This document shows, piece by piece, positions 35,522-44,217 of a stretch of DNA of 64,000 nucleotides. A program made the translations under genes and the position numbers. Within the stretch, counting starts at the first letter, position 1; each line of letters begins with the position of its first letter. This DNA comes from Luteolibacter yonseiensis (GTDB lineage: Bacteria > Verrucomicrobiota > Verrucomicrobiia > Verrucomicrobiales > Akkermansiaceae). The stretch covers positions 620,001 through 684,000 of the forward strand of contig NZ_JAENIK010000004.1 in the NCBI RefSeq assembly GCF_016595465.1, given 5' to 3'. The notes beneath the pieces are model-generated. The model ran no database searches, had not been told where the DNA came from, and saw only the letters and a program-made list of their open reading frames with translations.

Positions 35522-36877
35522 ATGCGCCTCGCCGTCATCAATCTCGTCGGACTGTCCAAATCGCTGCTCGGACCTGACATGCCGGGGATCACCCGGTTCG
35601 CTGAAAAGAACGGGATGCAGTCCTACAAGCCCGCGTTCCCGGCGGTGACCTGCACGGCGCAGTCGTCCATCGTAACCGGGACTTCACCGGGAAAACACGG
35701 TGTGGTGGCGAACGGATGGTATGACCGGGAGAACGCGGAGGTGCGTTTCTGGAAACAGAGCAACCACATCGTGCGCGGCGAGAAGCTGTGGGACAAACTG
35801 CGGCGGGAGATCCCCGGCTTCACTTGCGCGAAGCTTTTCTGGTGGTACAACATGCACTCCACGGCGGATTTTTCCATCACGCCGCGACCTCTCTATCCGG
35901 CGGACGGCAGGAAGGTTTTCGACGTGCACACCCAGCCAATGGGAATGCGCGAGGAGTTGAAAAACGATCTCGGACCGTTCCCGTTCCAAGCGTTCTGGGG
36001 ACCCGGCTCGGGGATCGCGTCGTCCGAGTGGATCGCCGCCTCCGCCAAATGGGTGGAGGAGAAGCACTCGCCCACGCTGAGCCTGGTTTATCTTCCGCAC
36101 TTGGACTATCCTCTTCAAAAGGACGGACCCCTTGCCGCGAACATCCCCGACGAGTGCCGGAAAATCGACAAGGTGGCGGCGGACCTCATCGACTTCTACG
36201 AGTCGCGCGGCATCCGCGTGCTGGTTTTGTCCGAATATGGAATTTCCCCGGTCTCGAAGGTGATCCACCTGAACCGCCTGTTCCGGGAAAAAGGCTGGAT
36301 CCAGATCAAGAACGAACTGGGACTTGAAACCCTGGACTGCGGTGCGTCGAAGGCGTTCGCCATCGCCGATCACCAGGTGGCGCACGTGTATGTGAATGAT
36401 CCGGCGATCCGCTGGGAGGTGAGGAAGTTGTTAGGCAACACACCGGGAATTGACGAGGTGCGCGAGGTCACGGATGACTGGCCGGAGGGCGTGGCGACGG
36501 AGCGGGCCGGAGACTTCATCGCCGTGGCGGCGGCGGACGCATGGTTCACCTATTATTTCTGGAATGATGACGCGGTGGCGCCGGATTACGCGCGGACCAT
36601 CGATATCCACCGCAAGCCGGGCTACGACCCGTGCGAGCTCTTCGTGGATCCCGCGATCAAACACCCCAAACTGCGCATCGCGAAATTCCTCCTGAAGAAA
36701 AAGCTCGGGCTGCGCGGGTTGCTCGACGTGATCCCGCTTGATGCCTCGCTGGTGAAAGGTTCCCACGGGCGCGACCACGTACCCGCGGACGAACGCCCTG
36801 TGCTGCTCGGCACCGCATTTCCCGTGAAAACGGCGCAGGATGTCCACCGCGCGATCATGGAGGCGGCGCGCCAGTAG
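35522..36877 (+). CDS. Alkaline-phosphatase-superfamily phosphodiesterase-like protein
   Basis: The 451-residue protein resembles type I phosphodiesterase/nucleotide pyrophosphatases. The nucleophile region reads FPAVTCTAQSSIVTGTSPGK with T43 as likely nucleophile, followed by HGVVANGWYD. YLPHLDYPLQKDGP supplies a metal ligand. Two sites differ from the common pattern: the N-terminal D-G-(L) is INLVGLSK, with Asn for Asp, and the SDHG motif is SEYG (around residue 238). These changes may be characteristic of a subfamily. There is no signal peptide, so it is probably cytoplasmic. Substrate is unknown. A strong bidirectional hairpin ends the transcript. Confidence 0.75.
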   Translation: MRLAVINLVGLSKSLLGPDMPGITRFAEKNGMQSYKPAFPAVTCTAQSSIVTGTSPGKHGVVANGWYDRENAEVRFWKQSNHIVRGEKLWDKLRREIPGFTCAKLFWWYNMHSTADFSITPRPLYPADGRKVFDVHTQPMGMREELKNDLGPFPFQAFWGPGSGIASSEWIAASAKWVEEKHSPTLSLVYLPHLDYPLQKDGPLAANIPDECRKIDKVAADLIDFYESRGIRVLVLSEYGISPVSKVIHLNRLFREKGWIQIKNELGLETLDCGASKAFAIADHQVAHVYVNDPAIRWEVRKLLGNTPGIDEVREVTDDWPEGVATERAGDFIAVAAADAWFTYYFWNDDAVAPDYARTIDIHRKPGYDPCELFVDPAIKHPKLRIAKFLLKKKLGLRGLLDVIPLDASLVKGSHGRDHVPADERPVLLGTAFPVKTAQDVHRAIMEAARQ

Positions 36878-36894
36878 GCAGCCGGCATGAATGG

Positions 36895-36936
36895 AAAAAC
36901 CCGGAAAACGGAGCATCCTCCTTTTCCCGGGTTTTT
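36895..36936. terminator. Bidirectional intrinsic terminator
   Basis: AAAAACCCGG-AAAA-CGGAG and CTCC-TTTT-CCCGGGTTTTT form a long stem with one bulge, one mismatch and a CATC loop between 36895 and 36936. Both strands end in a run of five T residues, so it can serve the phosphodiesterase gene and the convergent TPR/STN gene. Confidence 0.85.
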
Positions 36937-36990
36937 GAAATCCACGCCACCGGATCACCGGTGGCGCTATGACCACCTCACACCCCCTGT

Positions 36991-37521
36991 TCAGCGGGCA
37001 TAGACGACCACCGCATGTTCATCGTAACGCACCTTGGCTCCCGTTTGGTCGGTGAGGTACTTCATGACGGCCCTCGCGGGCATGTTCTTGAGATTGAGGG
37101 AGATTTTCTGCCCGGCGAGCTGTTGCTTCGGATCTTCAATCACGAAGTTCGGCGTCACCTGCTGTTTGCTTTCCTTCTCGATGATGAGACCGAGCGCGGT
37201 GATGGCCTCCTGAAGGGTGGCCTGATCCAGTTGGAAGGCCGGAATCAACACCGAGCCGAACTTGTCCTCGCGTGCCTTGGCGGCGATCCTGGGAGCGTTG
37301 ATCCTCAACTGTCCGAGGCTGTAACGTGCGTTGGCGTGATTCGGGTTCAGTTGAAGCGCCTGATTGTAGAATTTGCCGGCGGCTGCGGCATCACCGGCTT
37401 TTTCAGCGGCGACACCGCTTTGATAGGCGGAGTCGGCGGTGGGTGCGGCGGCGGCCGGAGTTTCAGCGAATGCCTGTGAAACCAATGTGCATGCGACAAC
37501 GAGCGTGATGATTTTTGACAT
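36991..37521 (-). CDS. Secreted small TPR protein with secretin/STN-like domain
   Basis: The ATG at 37521 gives 176 residues with a signal peptide (MSKIITLVVACTLVSQAFA). A TPR unit at about 35-70 (AAAGKFYNQALQLNPNHANARYSLG) is followed by a short helical linker. The last 95 residues resemble the secretin/TonB short N-terminal domain: ISLNLKNMPARAVMKYLTDQ and ending VRYDEHAVVVYAR (shown by the core LKNMPARAVMKYLTDQTG). STN domains occur in outer-membrane secretins and TonB receptors; a free-standing one could be a secretin accessory. A secretion/pilus ATPase lies at 61553. The role is inferred from domains only. Confidence 0.65.
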   Translation of the reverse strand: MSKIITLVVACTLVSQAFAETPAAAAPTADSAYQSGVAAEKAGDAAAAGKFYNQALQLNPNHANARYSLGQLRINAPRIAAKAREDKFGSVLIPAFQLDQATLQEAITALGLIIEKESKQQVTPNFVIEDPKQQLAGQKISLNLKNMPARAVMKYLTDQTGAKVRYDEHAVVVYAR

Positions 37522-37655
37522 GGTAGTGTGGGTTTTCAACCAATGGCATCACTAACACGTCTCCCCGGAATATTCAATAAGGAAGTTGGAGAGAAAACGA
37601 CCTGTCCGTCGCTTGCGGAACAAGCCCGCCGGATGATTCCGGAGGGGGCGGAAGC

Positions 37656-37683
37656 CCCGGCCCGTCTCTCCAGACAGGCCGGG
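37656..37683 (-). terminator. Hairpin after the 344-residue secreted protein gene
   Basis: CCCGGCC (37656-37662) and GGCCGGG (37677-37683) pair outside GTCT/AGAC, separated by one mismatch and closed by a CTCC loop. It begins 8 bp beyond the stop of the minus-strand gene at 37691. No T-tract follows, so termination would be inefficient. The rest of the 169-bp spacer shows nothing further. Confidence 0.45.
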
Positions 37684-37690
37684 TTCCAGA

Positions 37691-38725
37691 CTACTTGGCG
37701 ACCGTGCCGGCAGGGTCCGGAGTCGTGCCCGGCGCAGGAGCCGCATCGGCCCCCGGAGCGGCGGGAACGCCTTCCGGGGTCAGGGCGGACTTGGGCTGGA
37801 TGAGCTTCTTGAACTCCTCGCCCCATTCACGGGCGGAGGGGTGGTTGATGTATTTTTCCAGGTGCGCGAGCATGCGGACCGAAGCCCCGCTCTCGTCACC
37901 GTAGGTGAAGAGGTCCACCTCCATGTCCCACTGGAGCTGGGGAAGCTCGTTCTCGATGAATTCGAGATACTCGGGAGTCTTCATGTCGTCCGCCATGGCG
38001 ATACGCTTTTCCTCACGCTCTTCCCCTCTTCTCCGCGGCTCCGCGGACCAGAACTCCTGTTTCACGGTTTCCTGCTGGATACGCTTGATCCAACCGGCCC
38101 GCAGGCTCGCAAGCCCGGTGGGTGTGCGATAGGGAGGGAGGAGCATGTTGTCGTAAATCGCGTCGATGGCGATGGGAGACAGAGACCATTTTTCAACCTT
38201 CACGTGGTTGATGTCATAGGCGCGTGCGAAAACAGTGGAGGTGACGGACTGGCTGAGGATCTGCTGTTGGTATTTCAGCTTTTCAGAGTCACGGAAGATC
38301 GAGTCCACGGTTTCCTGAGCCTCACGAACCAGCCTCGCGCGGTCCGGTTTCACGGATGCGGCTTCGAGCGTGAGCATCAGCCAGCGGAGCTGGTAACGCA
38401 ACGCGAGGCGCAGGCCGGGATCTGAAAGTTTCTCCCCCTGCTGGCGCTTCCATTCGCGGAAGTCCGCCGCACGCTTGTGGACGTCCTCGAAGTCCACCTT
38501 TTCCATGCAGTTGAAGTAGAGCTCGATGGCGGCTTCGTCGCTGCTGAGGGCGTTCCGGAAAGCGGTGATGGCGAGCCTGAACCTCGCATCCACCCTGCCT
38601 TCCGCAGCCTCACGGATTTTTTCCAGATTCTCCAACAACGTCTCTCGGTCCGCTGAGGAAAGTGACTCCGCACGCAGTCCGGGAAGGACCAGAGCGGAAC
38701 AAACAAGGAGAATGGGCACTCGCAT
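37691..38725 (-). CDS. Secreted protein of unknown function, helical
   Basis: I do not recognise a family. The ATG at 38725 gives 344 residues beginning MRVPILLVCSALVLPGLRA, a signal peptide; a second ATG four codons upstream is possible. The body is charged and mostly helical, with regions such as ETLLENLEKIREAAEGRVDAR at the start and RLALRYQLRWLMLTLEAA near residue 105. The last 40 residues are Ala/Pro-rich and probably disordered. It is divergent from the DegP-type protease by 145 bp, and the STN/TPR gene is downstream on the same strand. Periplasmic location is likely. Confidence 0.55.
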   Translation of the reverse strand: MRVPILLVCSALVLPGLRAESLSSADRETLLENLEKIREAAEGRVDARFRLAITAFRNALSSDEAAIELYFNCMEKVDFEDVHKRAADFREWKRQQGEKLSDPGLRLALRYQLRWLMLTLEAASVKPDRARLVREAQETVDSIFRDSEKLKYQQQILSQSVTSTVFARAYDINHVKVEKWSLSPIAIDAIYDNMLLPPYRTPTGLASLRAGWIKRIQQETVKQEFWSAEPRRRGEEREEKRIAMADDMKTPEYLEFIENELPQLQWDMEVDLFTYGDESGASVRMLAHLEKYINHPSAREWGEEFKKLIQPKSALTPEGVPAAPGADAAPAPGTTPDPAGTVAK

Positions 38726-38870
38726 GGGGATTGTCATCTCAGATCATACGCAGCGGGCCAAGGCGGAAGAACAACTATTTTCAGGGAAAAACGCGGTGGA
38801 GGGGATTTTGTTTACGCGCTTGGAAATTCGGGATTCCGGGGCATGTTGGCGGCGTCACCTGCCCCCATTC

Positions 38871-40391
38871 ATGAATCCTGCTTTTCGACGATTGCTGGCG
38901 CTCACCGTTGTTTTTGTCACCGCGTTCGCCGCGGTCACCGTCCTGCGGACGTACCGCGCGGGCGGCGACCTGCGGAGCCTGATCCCGGGTTTTTCAAACA
39001 AGACCGGGGAATTCAAACCCGAGAAATTCACCCTTCCCGAACAACCTCCGCTGGACCTCGGTGACGTGGAGCTGCTTTCAAGGCTCAACAATGAGTATGC
39101 CACGCTGACGGAAGTCGTTGTCCCGTCGGTGGTCAGCATCGACACCACCGGGGTGCGCACCGAGCGCTTGTTCGATGTCTGGGGCGGCACCCAGTCCCGG
39201 AACCTCCCCACGCAGGGCCAGGGCTCCGGCGTCATCGTGACCAGCGAGGGCCACGTGGTCACGAACCACCACGTCATCGCCGGGCAGCAGAGGATCCAGG
39301 TGACGCTCCATGGCGGCAAGACCTACACGGCCCATCTCATCGGCGAGGACACGTTGCTGGACATCGCCGTCCTGAAGATCGATTCGAAGGAAACGTTCAC
39401 CCCTCTGAAGATGGGGGACTCCTCACAGGTGAAGGTCGGCCAGATCGTCATGGCGATCGGGAACCCCTTCGGCCTCGGCGAAACGGTCACCCAAGGCATC
39501 ATCTCGGCGAAGGAACGCTCGCTTTCCGACAACCAGCGCGATCTTTTCCAAACGGACGCCGCCATCAATCCTGGCAATTCCGGCGGCCCTCTGGTGAACC
39601 TGCGCGGAGAGATCATCGGCATCAACGTGGCCATCTACTCGCCGGACAAGCAGAACCCCGGCTTCCAGGGCGTGGGATTCTCCATTCCCTCCAACGACGT
39701 GAAGGACTCGCTTTTCCAGATCCTCGAGCGCGGCCGTCCCATCCGCGGCTATCTCGGCATCAACCAGGTTCGGGATGTGGACGCGATGGTCCGCTCGGTC
39801 CTGCAATATGATGGTCCCGGCGGAGTCGCGGTGATCGGCATCCTGCCCGGCTCTCCGGCACAGACCGCCGGCCTGCAATACGGCGACATCGTCGAATCGG
39901 TGAATGGCGAGAAAATCAGGACCGCACAGCAGCTGATTTCGCTCGTCCAGAGGGCAAAGGTAGGCCAGACCCTCGGCATCGACATCTGGAGAAAAGGCAA
40001 CACACAGGAACTCAAGGCGACCATCGCCGAAGCCGGGGCCACCGCCCTCGCCCCCCCGCTTCCGCTCGATCCCTCGGCCCAAGGACGCGCCCGCGAACCC
40101 AGGGAAATCCTCCAAGCGCTGGGCATCCAGGTGCGGGATCTGTCGGTGACCGAGCGCATGCGCGGCTATTCCGGAGCCGTGGTCACCAATCTTCTTCCAA
40201 GCGGCTTGGCCGCGGATCTGCTGAAGCCGGGTGATCTCATCTACGCCGTGAACCAATCCCGCGTCAGCAATGCGAACGAATTTTTCCTTTCCCTAGCCGC
40301 CTCCGCCGCCGTGCGGGACACCACCCTCAACATCGTCCGGAACGGTCAGATTTCCAAAGTGAACCTGCCCGCGCTGCCGCCTGACGAATGA
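38871..40391 (+). CDS. DegP/HtrA-type periplasmic serine protease with two PDZ domains
   Basis: The ATG at 38871 gives 506 residues with an N-terminal membrane or signal helix (LLALTVVFVTAFAAVTVL). The trypsin-like domain has the triad H134 (VTNHHVIAG), D164 (LLDIAVLKID) and S237 (INPGNSGGPLVN). Two PDZ domains follow at about 290-385 and 400-505; the first carries IRGYLGINQ and GDIVESVNGEKI. Such proteases degrade or refold misfolded envelope proteins. The conserved order and length fit the HtrA family. The OmpA-domain gene follows 52 bp later. No heat-shock promoter was identified. Confidence 0.94.
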   Translation: MNPAFRRLLALTVVFVTAFAAVTVLRTYRAGGDLRSLIPGFSNKTGEFKPEKFTLPEQPPLDLGDVELLSRLNNEYATLTEVVVPSVVSIDTTGVRTERLFDVWGGTQSRNLPTQGQGSGVIVTSEGHVVTNHHVIAGQQRIQVTLHGGKTYTAHLIGEDTLLDIAVLKIDSKETFTPLKMGDSSQVKVGQIVMAIGNPFGLGETVTQGIISAKERSLSDNQRDLFQTDAAINPGNSGGPLVNLRGEIIGINVAIYSPDKQNPGFQGVGFSIPSNDVKDSLFQILERGRPIRGYLGINQVRDVDAMVRSVLQYDGPGGVAVIGILPGSPAQTAGLQYGDIVESVNGEKIRTAQQLISLVQRAKVGQTLGIDIWRKGNTQELKATIAEAGATALAPPLPLDPSAQGRAREPREILQALGIQVRDLSVTERMRGYSGAVVTNLLPSGLAADLLKPGDLIYAVNQSRVSNANEFFLSLAASAAVRDTTLNIVRNGQISKVNLPALPPDE

Positions 40392-40443
40392 CGGGTATTG
40401 GTGAAATTAACCCACTCCCACCAGCGTTTCAACACCGCCTCAA

Positions 40444-41763
40444 ATGCATCCCCGCTCGAAACTCCCTTACTTCTTCCTGGGCCTCGCCGCCCTGCTCGCC
40501 ACCTCCGCCGTGGTCATGCTGGCGACCCGCCTCAGGGTGAAAAATCCCGAGCTTCCGCCCGCCGTCCCGACGCAGGCGGCGGAACCGGTCGCTCCGCCGA
40601 AAATCGAAGGTCTCACCGAACCGGCCAAGCCTGAGGACCCGGACAAGGTTCTGGCGGACCTCGGCATCGGCGTCGCCGCCGCGGATCCCGCCGTGCTCGT
40701 TTCACAAATCGCCACCGCGCTTGAAGCCGGGGATCTCGCGAAAGTCGCCCGTCTCATCGGCAAGGACGCGCTTGATCCGGAAACCACCGCCAAGCTGAAA
40801 CTCATGGCTTCCACCCCGCTGCGGCTGCGCCAACCGGACGGCGTGCGCGAGGTGGGCGAACTCGAACTCAACGCCCGCTCCCGCTGGGCTCTGGAACTCG
40901 ACGGCGCGCAACCCGGCCGCGACAGTATTTTCCTCGACCTCCGCCGCCTCAACGGGAGATGGGCCGTGGAACGGCTCACGCTGCCGCCCGGCCCAGGCGA
41001 ACCGATCCCGAAGGCTGTCTTCGCCGACTCCCTCGGGGTGGCTGATGCATTTCTCCAGGCGGTGCTCAGGCAGGACTTTGAATTCGCGAGGGATTTCGTC
41101 GATCCCGCCACCGTCTCTGACGCGAAGATCGCCGGCCTTTGCATCTTGTTCGAAGAAGGCGAATACCGCATGCGGAAAACCAAACCGCTGCGCTCCATGT
41201 TCCAGCGCGAGGATACCGTCGGCTATCTTGCGAATGTGGAAACAAAAGACGGGAAACAATCCGCGCAGTTCGGCATCAACATGATCCAGCCTCCCACCCC
41301 GTCGAACTGGATCGTTTCCGAAATCAACCTCAACCAGCTCCTCGCCGATTACGCGCGCCGTGTGGCGGGTGGTGACATCTATTACTCTCCCTTGGTGAAG
41401 AATCCCGCCGGCGGCGACACGCTGGCACTCTACTTCGAGTTCGACGAAGATGAGATGAACCCGCGCACACGCCGCCAGTTGGAAATCGTCACCATGATTC
41501 TCAAGGCGGATCCCGGGAAAAAAATCACCCTCAGCGGCCACACCGACGCCCTCGGGACGGAGGATTACAACAACAGCCTCTCTACCCGCCGCGCGGACGT
41601 CGTCAGGGACTATCTCAGCAAAGCCGGTGTTTCACCCTCCCAGATTGTTACTGTGGGGAAAGGGGCCAGCCAACCACGCCGTCCGAACATCACCGAGAGC
41701 GGCATGGACAACCCCGAGGGCCGCCGCGCGAACCGTCGCACGGAGATCTATCTGGATTTCTGA
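40444..41763 (+). CDS. Membrane-anchored protein with C-terminal OmpA peptidoglycan-binding domain
   Basis: The 439-residue protein starts with a hydrophobic helix (YFFLGLAALLATSAVVML) that can serve as anchor or signal. A Pro/Ala/Glu-rich stretch (residues 30-70) leads to a middle domain of unknown type with NTF2-like flavour around 190-290 (AVLRQDFEFARDFVDPATVS). The last 120 residues are OmpA_C: ALYFEFDEDEMNPRTRRQL, ITLSGHTDALGTEDYNNSLS and ITESGMDNPEGRRANRRTEI, with the conserved Asp and Arg for diaminopimelate binding. It probably links envelope to peptidoglycan. It likely shares a transcript with the protease upstream. Confidence 0.82.
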   Translation: MHPRSKLPYFFLGLAALLATSAVVMLATRLRVKNPELPPAVPTQAAEPVAPPKIEGLTEPAKPEDPDKVLADLGIGVAAADPAVLVSQIATALEAGDLAKVARLIGKDALDPETTAKLKLMASTPLRLRQPDGVREVGELELNARSRWALELDGAQPGRDSIFLDLRRLNGRWAVERLTLPPGPGEPIPKAVFADSLGVADAFLQAVLRQDFEFARDFVDPATVSDAKIAGLCILFEEGEYRMRKTKPLRSMFQREDTVGYLANVETKDGKQSAQFGINMIQPPTPSNWIVSEINLNQLLADYARRVAGGDIYYSPLVKNPAGGDTLALYFEFDEDEMNPRTRRQLEIVTMILKADPGKKITLSGHTDALGTEDYNNSLSTRRADVVRDYLSKAGVSPSQIVTVGKGASQPRRPNITESGMDNPEGRRANRRTEIYLDF

Positions 41764-41934
41764 TATCCATAACTGCATCCAGCCTTGCGTGCGGAACGCA
41801 CGACATGATCGTGCAGAAACGTGATCCGTTATTGTAAATTTAAATGCTTTTTAAATGCTATATGTGTAAAAAAAGTTGAATGACATGTCTCCCGGTCGTG
41901 TCTATCCTACACAATCCGATAAAAGGAGGTACAC
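41764..41934 (+). promoter_or_regulatory. AT-rich leader and strong Shine-Dalgarno of the W-x-x-G-x-W gene
   Basis: This spacer is much richer in A and T than the surroundings around 41830-41880 and contains two direct copies of TTTAAATGC-like sequence. Near its start the stems GTGCG/CGCAC (41789-41801) and GCACGA/TCGTGC (41798-41814) overlap and are mutually exclusive. AAAGGAGGT (41922-41930) is a perfect ribosome-binding site 4 nt before the ATG, which is rare in this window. No confident -35/-10 pair was assigned. Confidence 0.55.
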
Positions 41935-44172
41935 ATGCATTTACATCGACACAAAATCCAAAGCGCGTTGGCGGCCGTCATCATGGGGGGCGCTTTTCTT
42001 GGAGCCGGCATCTCGAACGCCCAACCCGACACCGATACCCAGGGGGCCGAAGTGCTCACCCGCGGGCCGGTACACGAGGCATTCGCCGGAACCATCAGTT
42101 ATGATCCCGAACCCGGCGTGTTTGTCGACCGACAACCACCGGTGCTGATCGAGGAGGTGCCGCCCGAGCAGCGGCTCGAGGGTGACAACGTCACCTGGAT
42201 ACCGGGCTACTGGGCATGGGATGACGATCAGAACGACTTTTTATGGATCAGCGGGATCTGGCGGAATCTGCCGCCGGACCGGGAGTGGGTTCCCGGCTAT
42301 TGGGCCGAAGCCGAAGGCAGGTGGCAATGGACCTCGGGATATTGGGAGGATGCGGACACCACGGAAGTTTCCTATCTGCCCGAACCTCCGCGCACGTTGG
42401 AAACAGGTCCCAATGTCGAGGCCGCCTCCAATGACCAGACCTGGATTCCAGGCAACTGGGTTTATCGTGAGGAACGCTACGCCTGGAGGCCCGGAACCTG
42501 GGTGGGAGCCCGTGAGAACTGGGTATGGGTGCCCGCTTATTATCGATGGACCCGGCGTGGCTATGTTTACGTGGATGGCTATTGGGACTACCCGGTGGTC
42601 CGCCGTGGAGTGGTGTTCGCGCCGGTACGTTTCCAACCCGCCTATGTATCGCGCCCGAATTTCACTTATTCGCCGCTCACCGTCATCAGTCTTGCGGTCT
42701 TCAGCAACCACTTGTTCCTGAGGCCCAGCCACAATCACTATTATTTCGGCGACTACTATGAGCCGAGGTATCGGGACCGTGGATATTATGCCTCCTATTC
42801 CTACAATCGTGGACGCCGCGGGTATGATCCTTTCTACGCACACGACCGCTGGGAGCACCGCGGCGACCGCGAGTGGGATCGCAGGCGTCAGGAGTATTTC
42901 GAATTCCGCCGCGACAACCGGGACGCCCGTCCTCCCCGGACATGGGCCGCACTGACTTCCCGGCCACAGGGGGACCGCGATCGTGACCGCGACCGCTATG
43001 ACATCGCCGAGCGGTTCGACCGCGTTACTGGTGACCGCAAGGACGGCCGCCAACGTTTCAAGGCCGTGGATAAGAACGAAAGGGAGCGTTACATTTCCCA
43101 AAGGCAGGAGATCCGCAAATTCGGCCGTGACCGTGAACAGCTCGAGGTCCGTGGCAAAAATGCGCCGGAAGGCCCTGAGCGCAGCGCCGCCGAATCAAGG
43201 AAGCAGAAGGTGAACCGCTCTCCTGTCCTGGCGAAAAAATCCGATCGATCCGACAAGGACGGCGGGCCACCGGCACGAGTCCAAGCCCGGGCATCGGAGA
43301 AGGATGACAATGTTCGTGAAGGAAACCGTCAGGATCCCGCCAAAGGCAAACCCGGTGAAGGAAAGGAAGGCCGGGAGGGCAGGGAATCGAAGCGCGACGA
43401 CCAGCCACGTACTGGCGGAAAACCGGAAGGGGCTGAGGAGAAGCGCGACAAGCCGGGCCAAAGACGCGAGGAAGCCCCGGGACGGAAATCCCAGACGGAT
43501 CCTAATCCGCAACAGAAGGAAAAAGCCAAGGACGCTCCGAAAACCCAGCCGGACCGCAAGACCACACCCGATACCGAACGTGGCAAGCAGGACAACCGGG
43601 AGGGGAAACCCCAACAGGGCAACCCCGAACCCAAAGGCCAGGGCGACAACGAACGGAAGACCGACCCAACACCCAAACGCCAAGGGGACAACGAGCGCAA
43701 GGCCGACCCAACACCCAAACGTCAGGGAGACAACGAGCGCAAGGCTGATCCCGCGCCCAAGCGCGAGGGGGGCAACGAGCGCAAGACCGACCCGGCACCC
43801 AAACGCCAGGGAGATAACGAGCGCAAGGCCGACCCTGCGCCCAAACGCGAGGCAGCACCTCAGCAAAAACGCGAGGCCAATCCCGGCCAAAGGGAAAAGG
43901 CGGCTCCCGCCCCGCAACGCAAGGCGGCTCCCGAGCAAAAAACCAACCCCGCGCCAAAACGTCAGACAGCACCCGAACAACCGCAGAAAAAGAAGGTCGA
44001 GGCCTCTACCGCCCCCGTCCGCAAGACCGAAGCCCAGCCGAAGCGTCAGGCGTCCGCCGAACGCCCTGCGCAGCGGCCCGCCGCCAGACCTCAACAGCAA
44101 AAAGCGCAGTCGTCCACCAAGGGGAAAGATCAGACCGCGGATCGTGAGAAAAAGAAAAAGGACGACCGATGA
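41935..44172 (+). CDS. Secreted W-x-x-G-x-W (YXWGXW) repeat protein with charged Pro-rich tail
   Basis: The 745-residue protein has a signal peptide (ALAAVIMGGAFLGAGISNAQ). Residues about 75-230 contain at least six units of the YXWGXW type, such as WIPGYWAWD, WVPGYWAEA, WTSGYWED and WIPGNWVYR. A Tyr/Arg-rich region follows (to about 350), and the second half is a long, highly charged Lys/Pro/Glu/Arg-rich tail. Within the tail a 14-residue unit (GDNERKADPTPKRQ type) is repeated five times at residues 570-639. The function of this family is unknown; a secreted scaffold or nucleic-acid/polyanion-binding role is possible. The strong ribosome-binding site suggests high expression. Confidence 0.82.
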   Translation: MHLHRHKIQSALAAVIMGGAFLGAGISNAQPDTDTQGAEVLTRGPVHEAFAGTISYDPEPGVFVDRQPPVLIEEVPPEQRLEGDNVTWIPGYWAWDDDQNDFLWISGIWRNLPPDREWVPGYWAEAEGRWQWTSGYWEDADTTEVSYLPEPPRTLETGPNVEAASNDQTWIPGNWVYREERYAWRPGTWVGARENWVWVPAYYRWTRRGYVYVDGYWDYPVVRRGVVFAPVRFQPAYVSRPNFTYSPLTVISLAVFSNHLFLRPSHNHYYFGDYYEPRYRDRGYYASYSYNRGRRGYDPFYAHDRWEHRGDREWDRRRQEYFEFRRDNRDARPPRTWAALTSRPQGDRDRDRDRYDIAERFDRVTGDRKDGRQRFKAVDKNERERYISQRQEIRKFGRDREQLEVRGKNAPEGPERSAAESRKQKVNRSPVLAKKSDRSDKDGGPPARVQARASEKDDNVREGNRQDPAKGKPGEGKEGREGRESKRDDQPRTGGKPEGAEEKRDKPGQRREEAPGRKSQTDPNPQQKEKAKDAPKTQPDRKTTPDTERGKQDNREGKPQQGNPEPKGQGDNERKTDPTPKRQGDNERKADPTPKRQGDNERKADPAPKREGGNERKTDPAPKRQGDNERKADPAPKREAAPQQKREANPGQREKAAPAPQRKAAPEQKTNPAPKRQTAPEQPQKKKVEASTAPVRKTEAQPKRQASAERPAQRPAARPQQQKAQSSTKGKDQTADREKKKKDDR
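43642..43851 (+). repeat. Five tandem 42-bp coding repeats
   Basis: Five in-frame 42-bp units encode GDNERKTDPTPKRQ, GDNERKADPTPKRQ, GDNERKADPAPKRE, GGNERKTDPAPKRQ and GDNERKADPAPKRE. The near-identity at the DNA level suggests recent expansion by slippage or recombination, so copy number may vary between strains. Confidence 0.9.
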
Positions 44173-44217
44173 CGGAGCTTGGCCGGCCGGGCCATATCAT
44201 ATAGAAGCAGCCAACCC

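Noticed and set aside
43642..43851. Regular repeats that might suggest a CRISPR array
   Set aside because: Units are adjacent 42-bp in-frame coding repeats without spacers; no cas genes are present.
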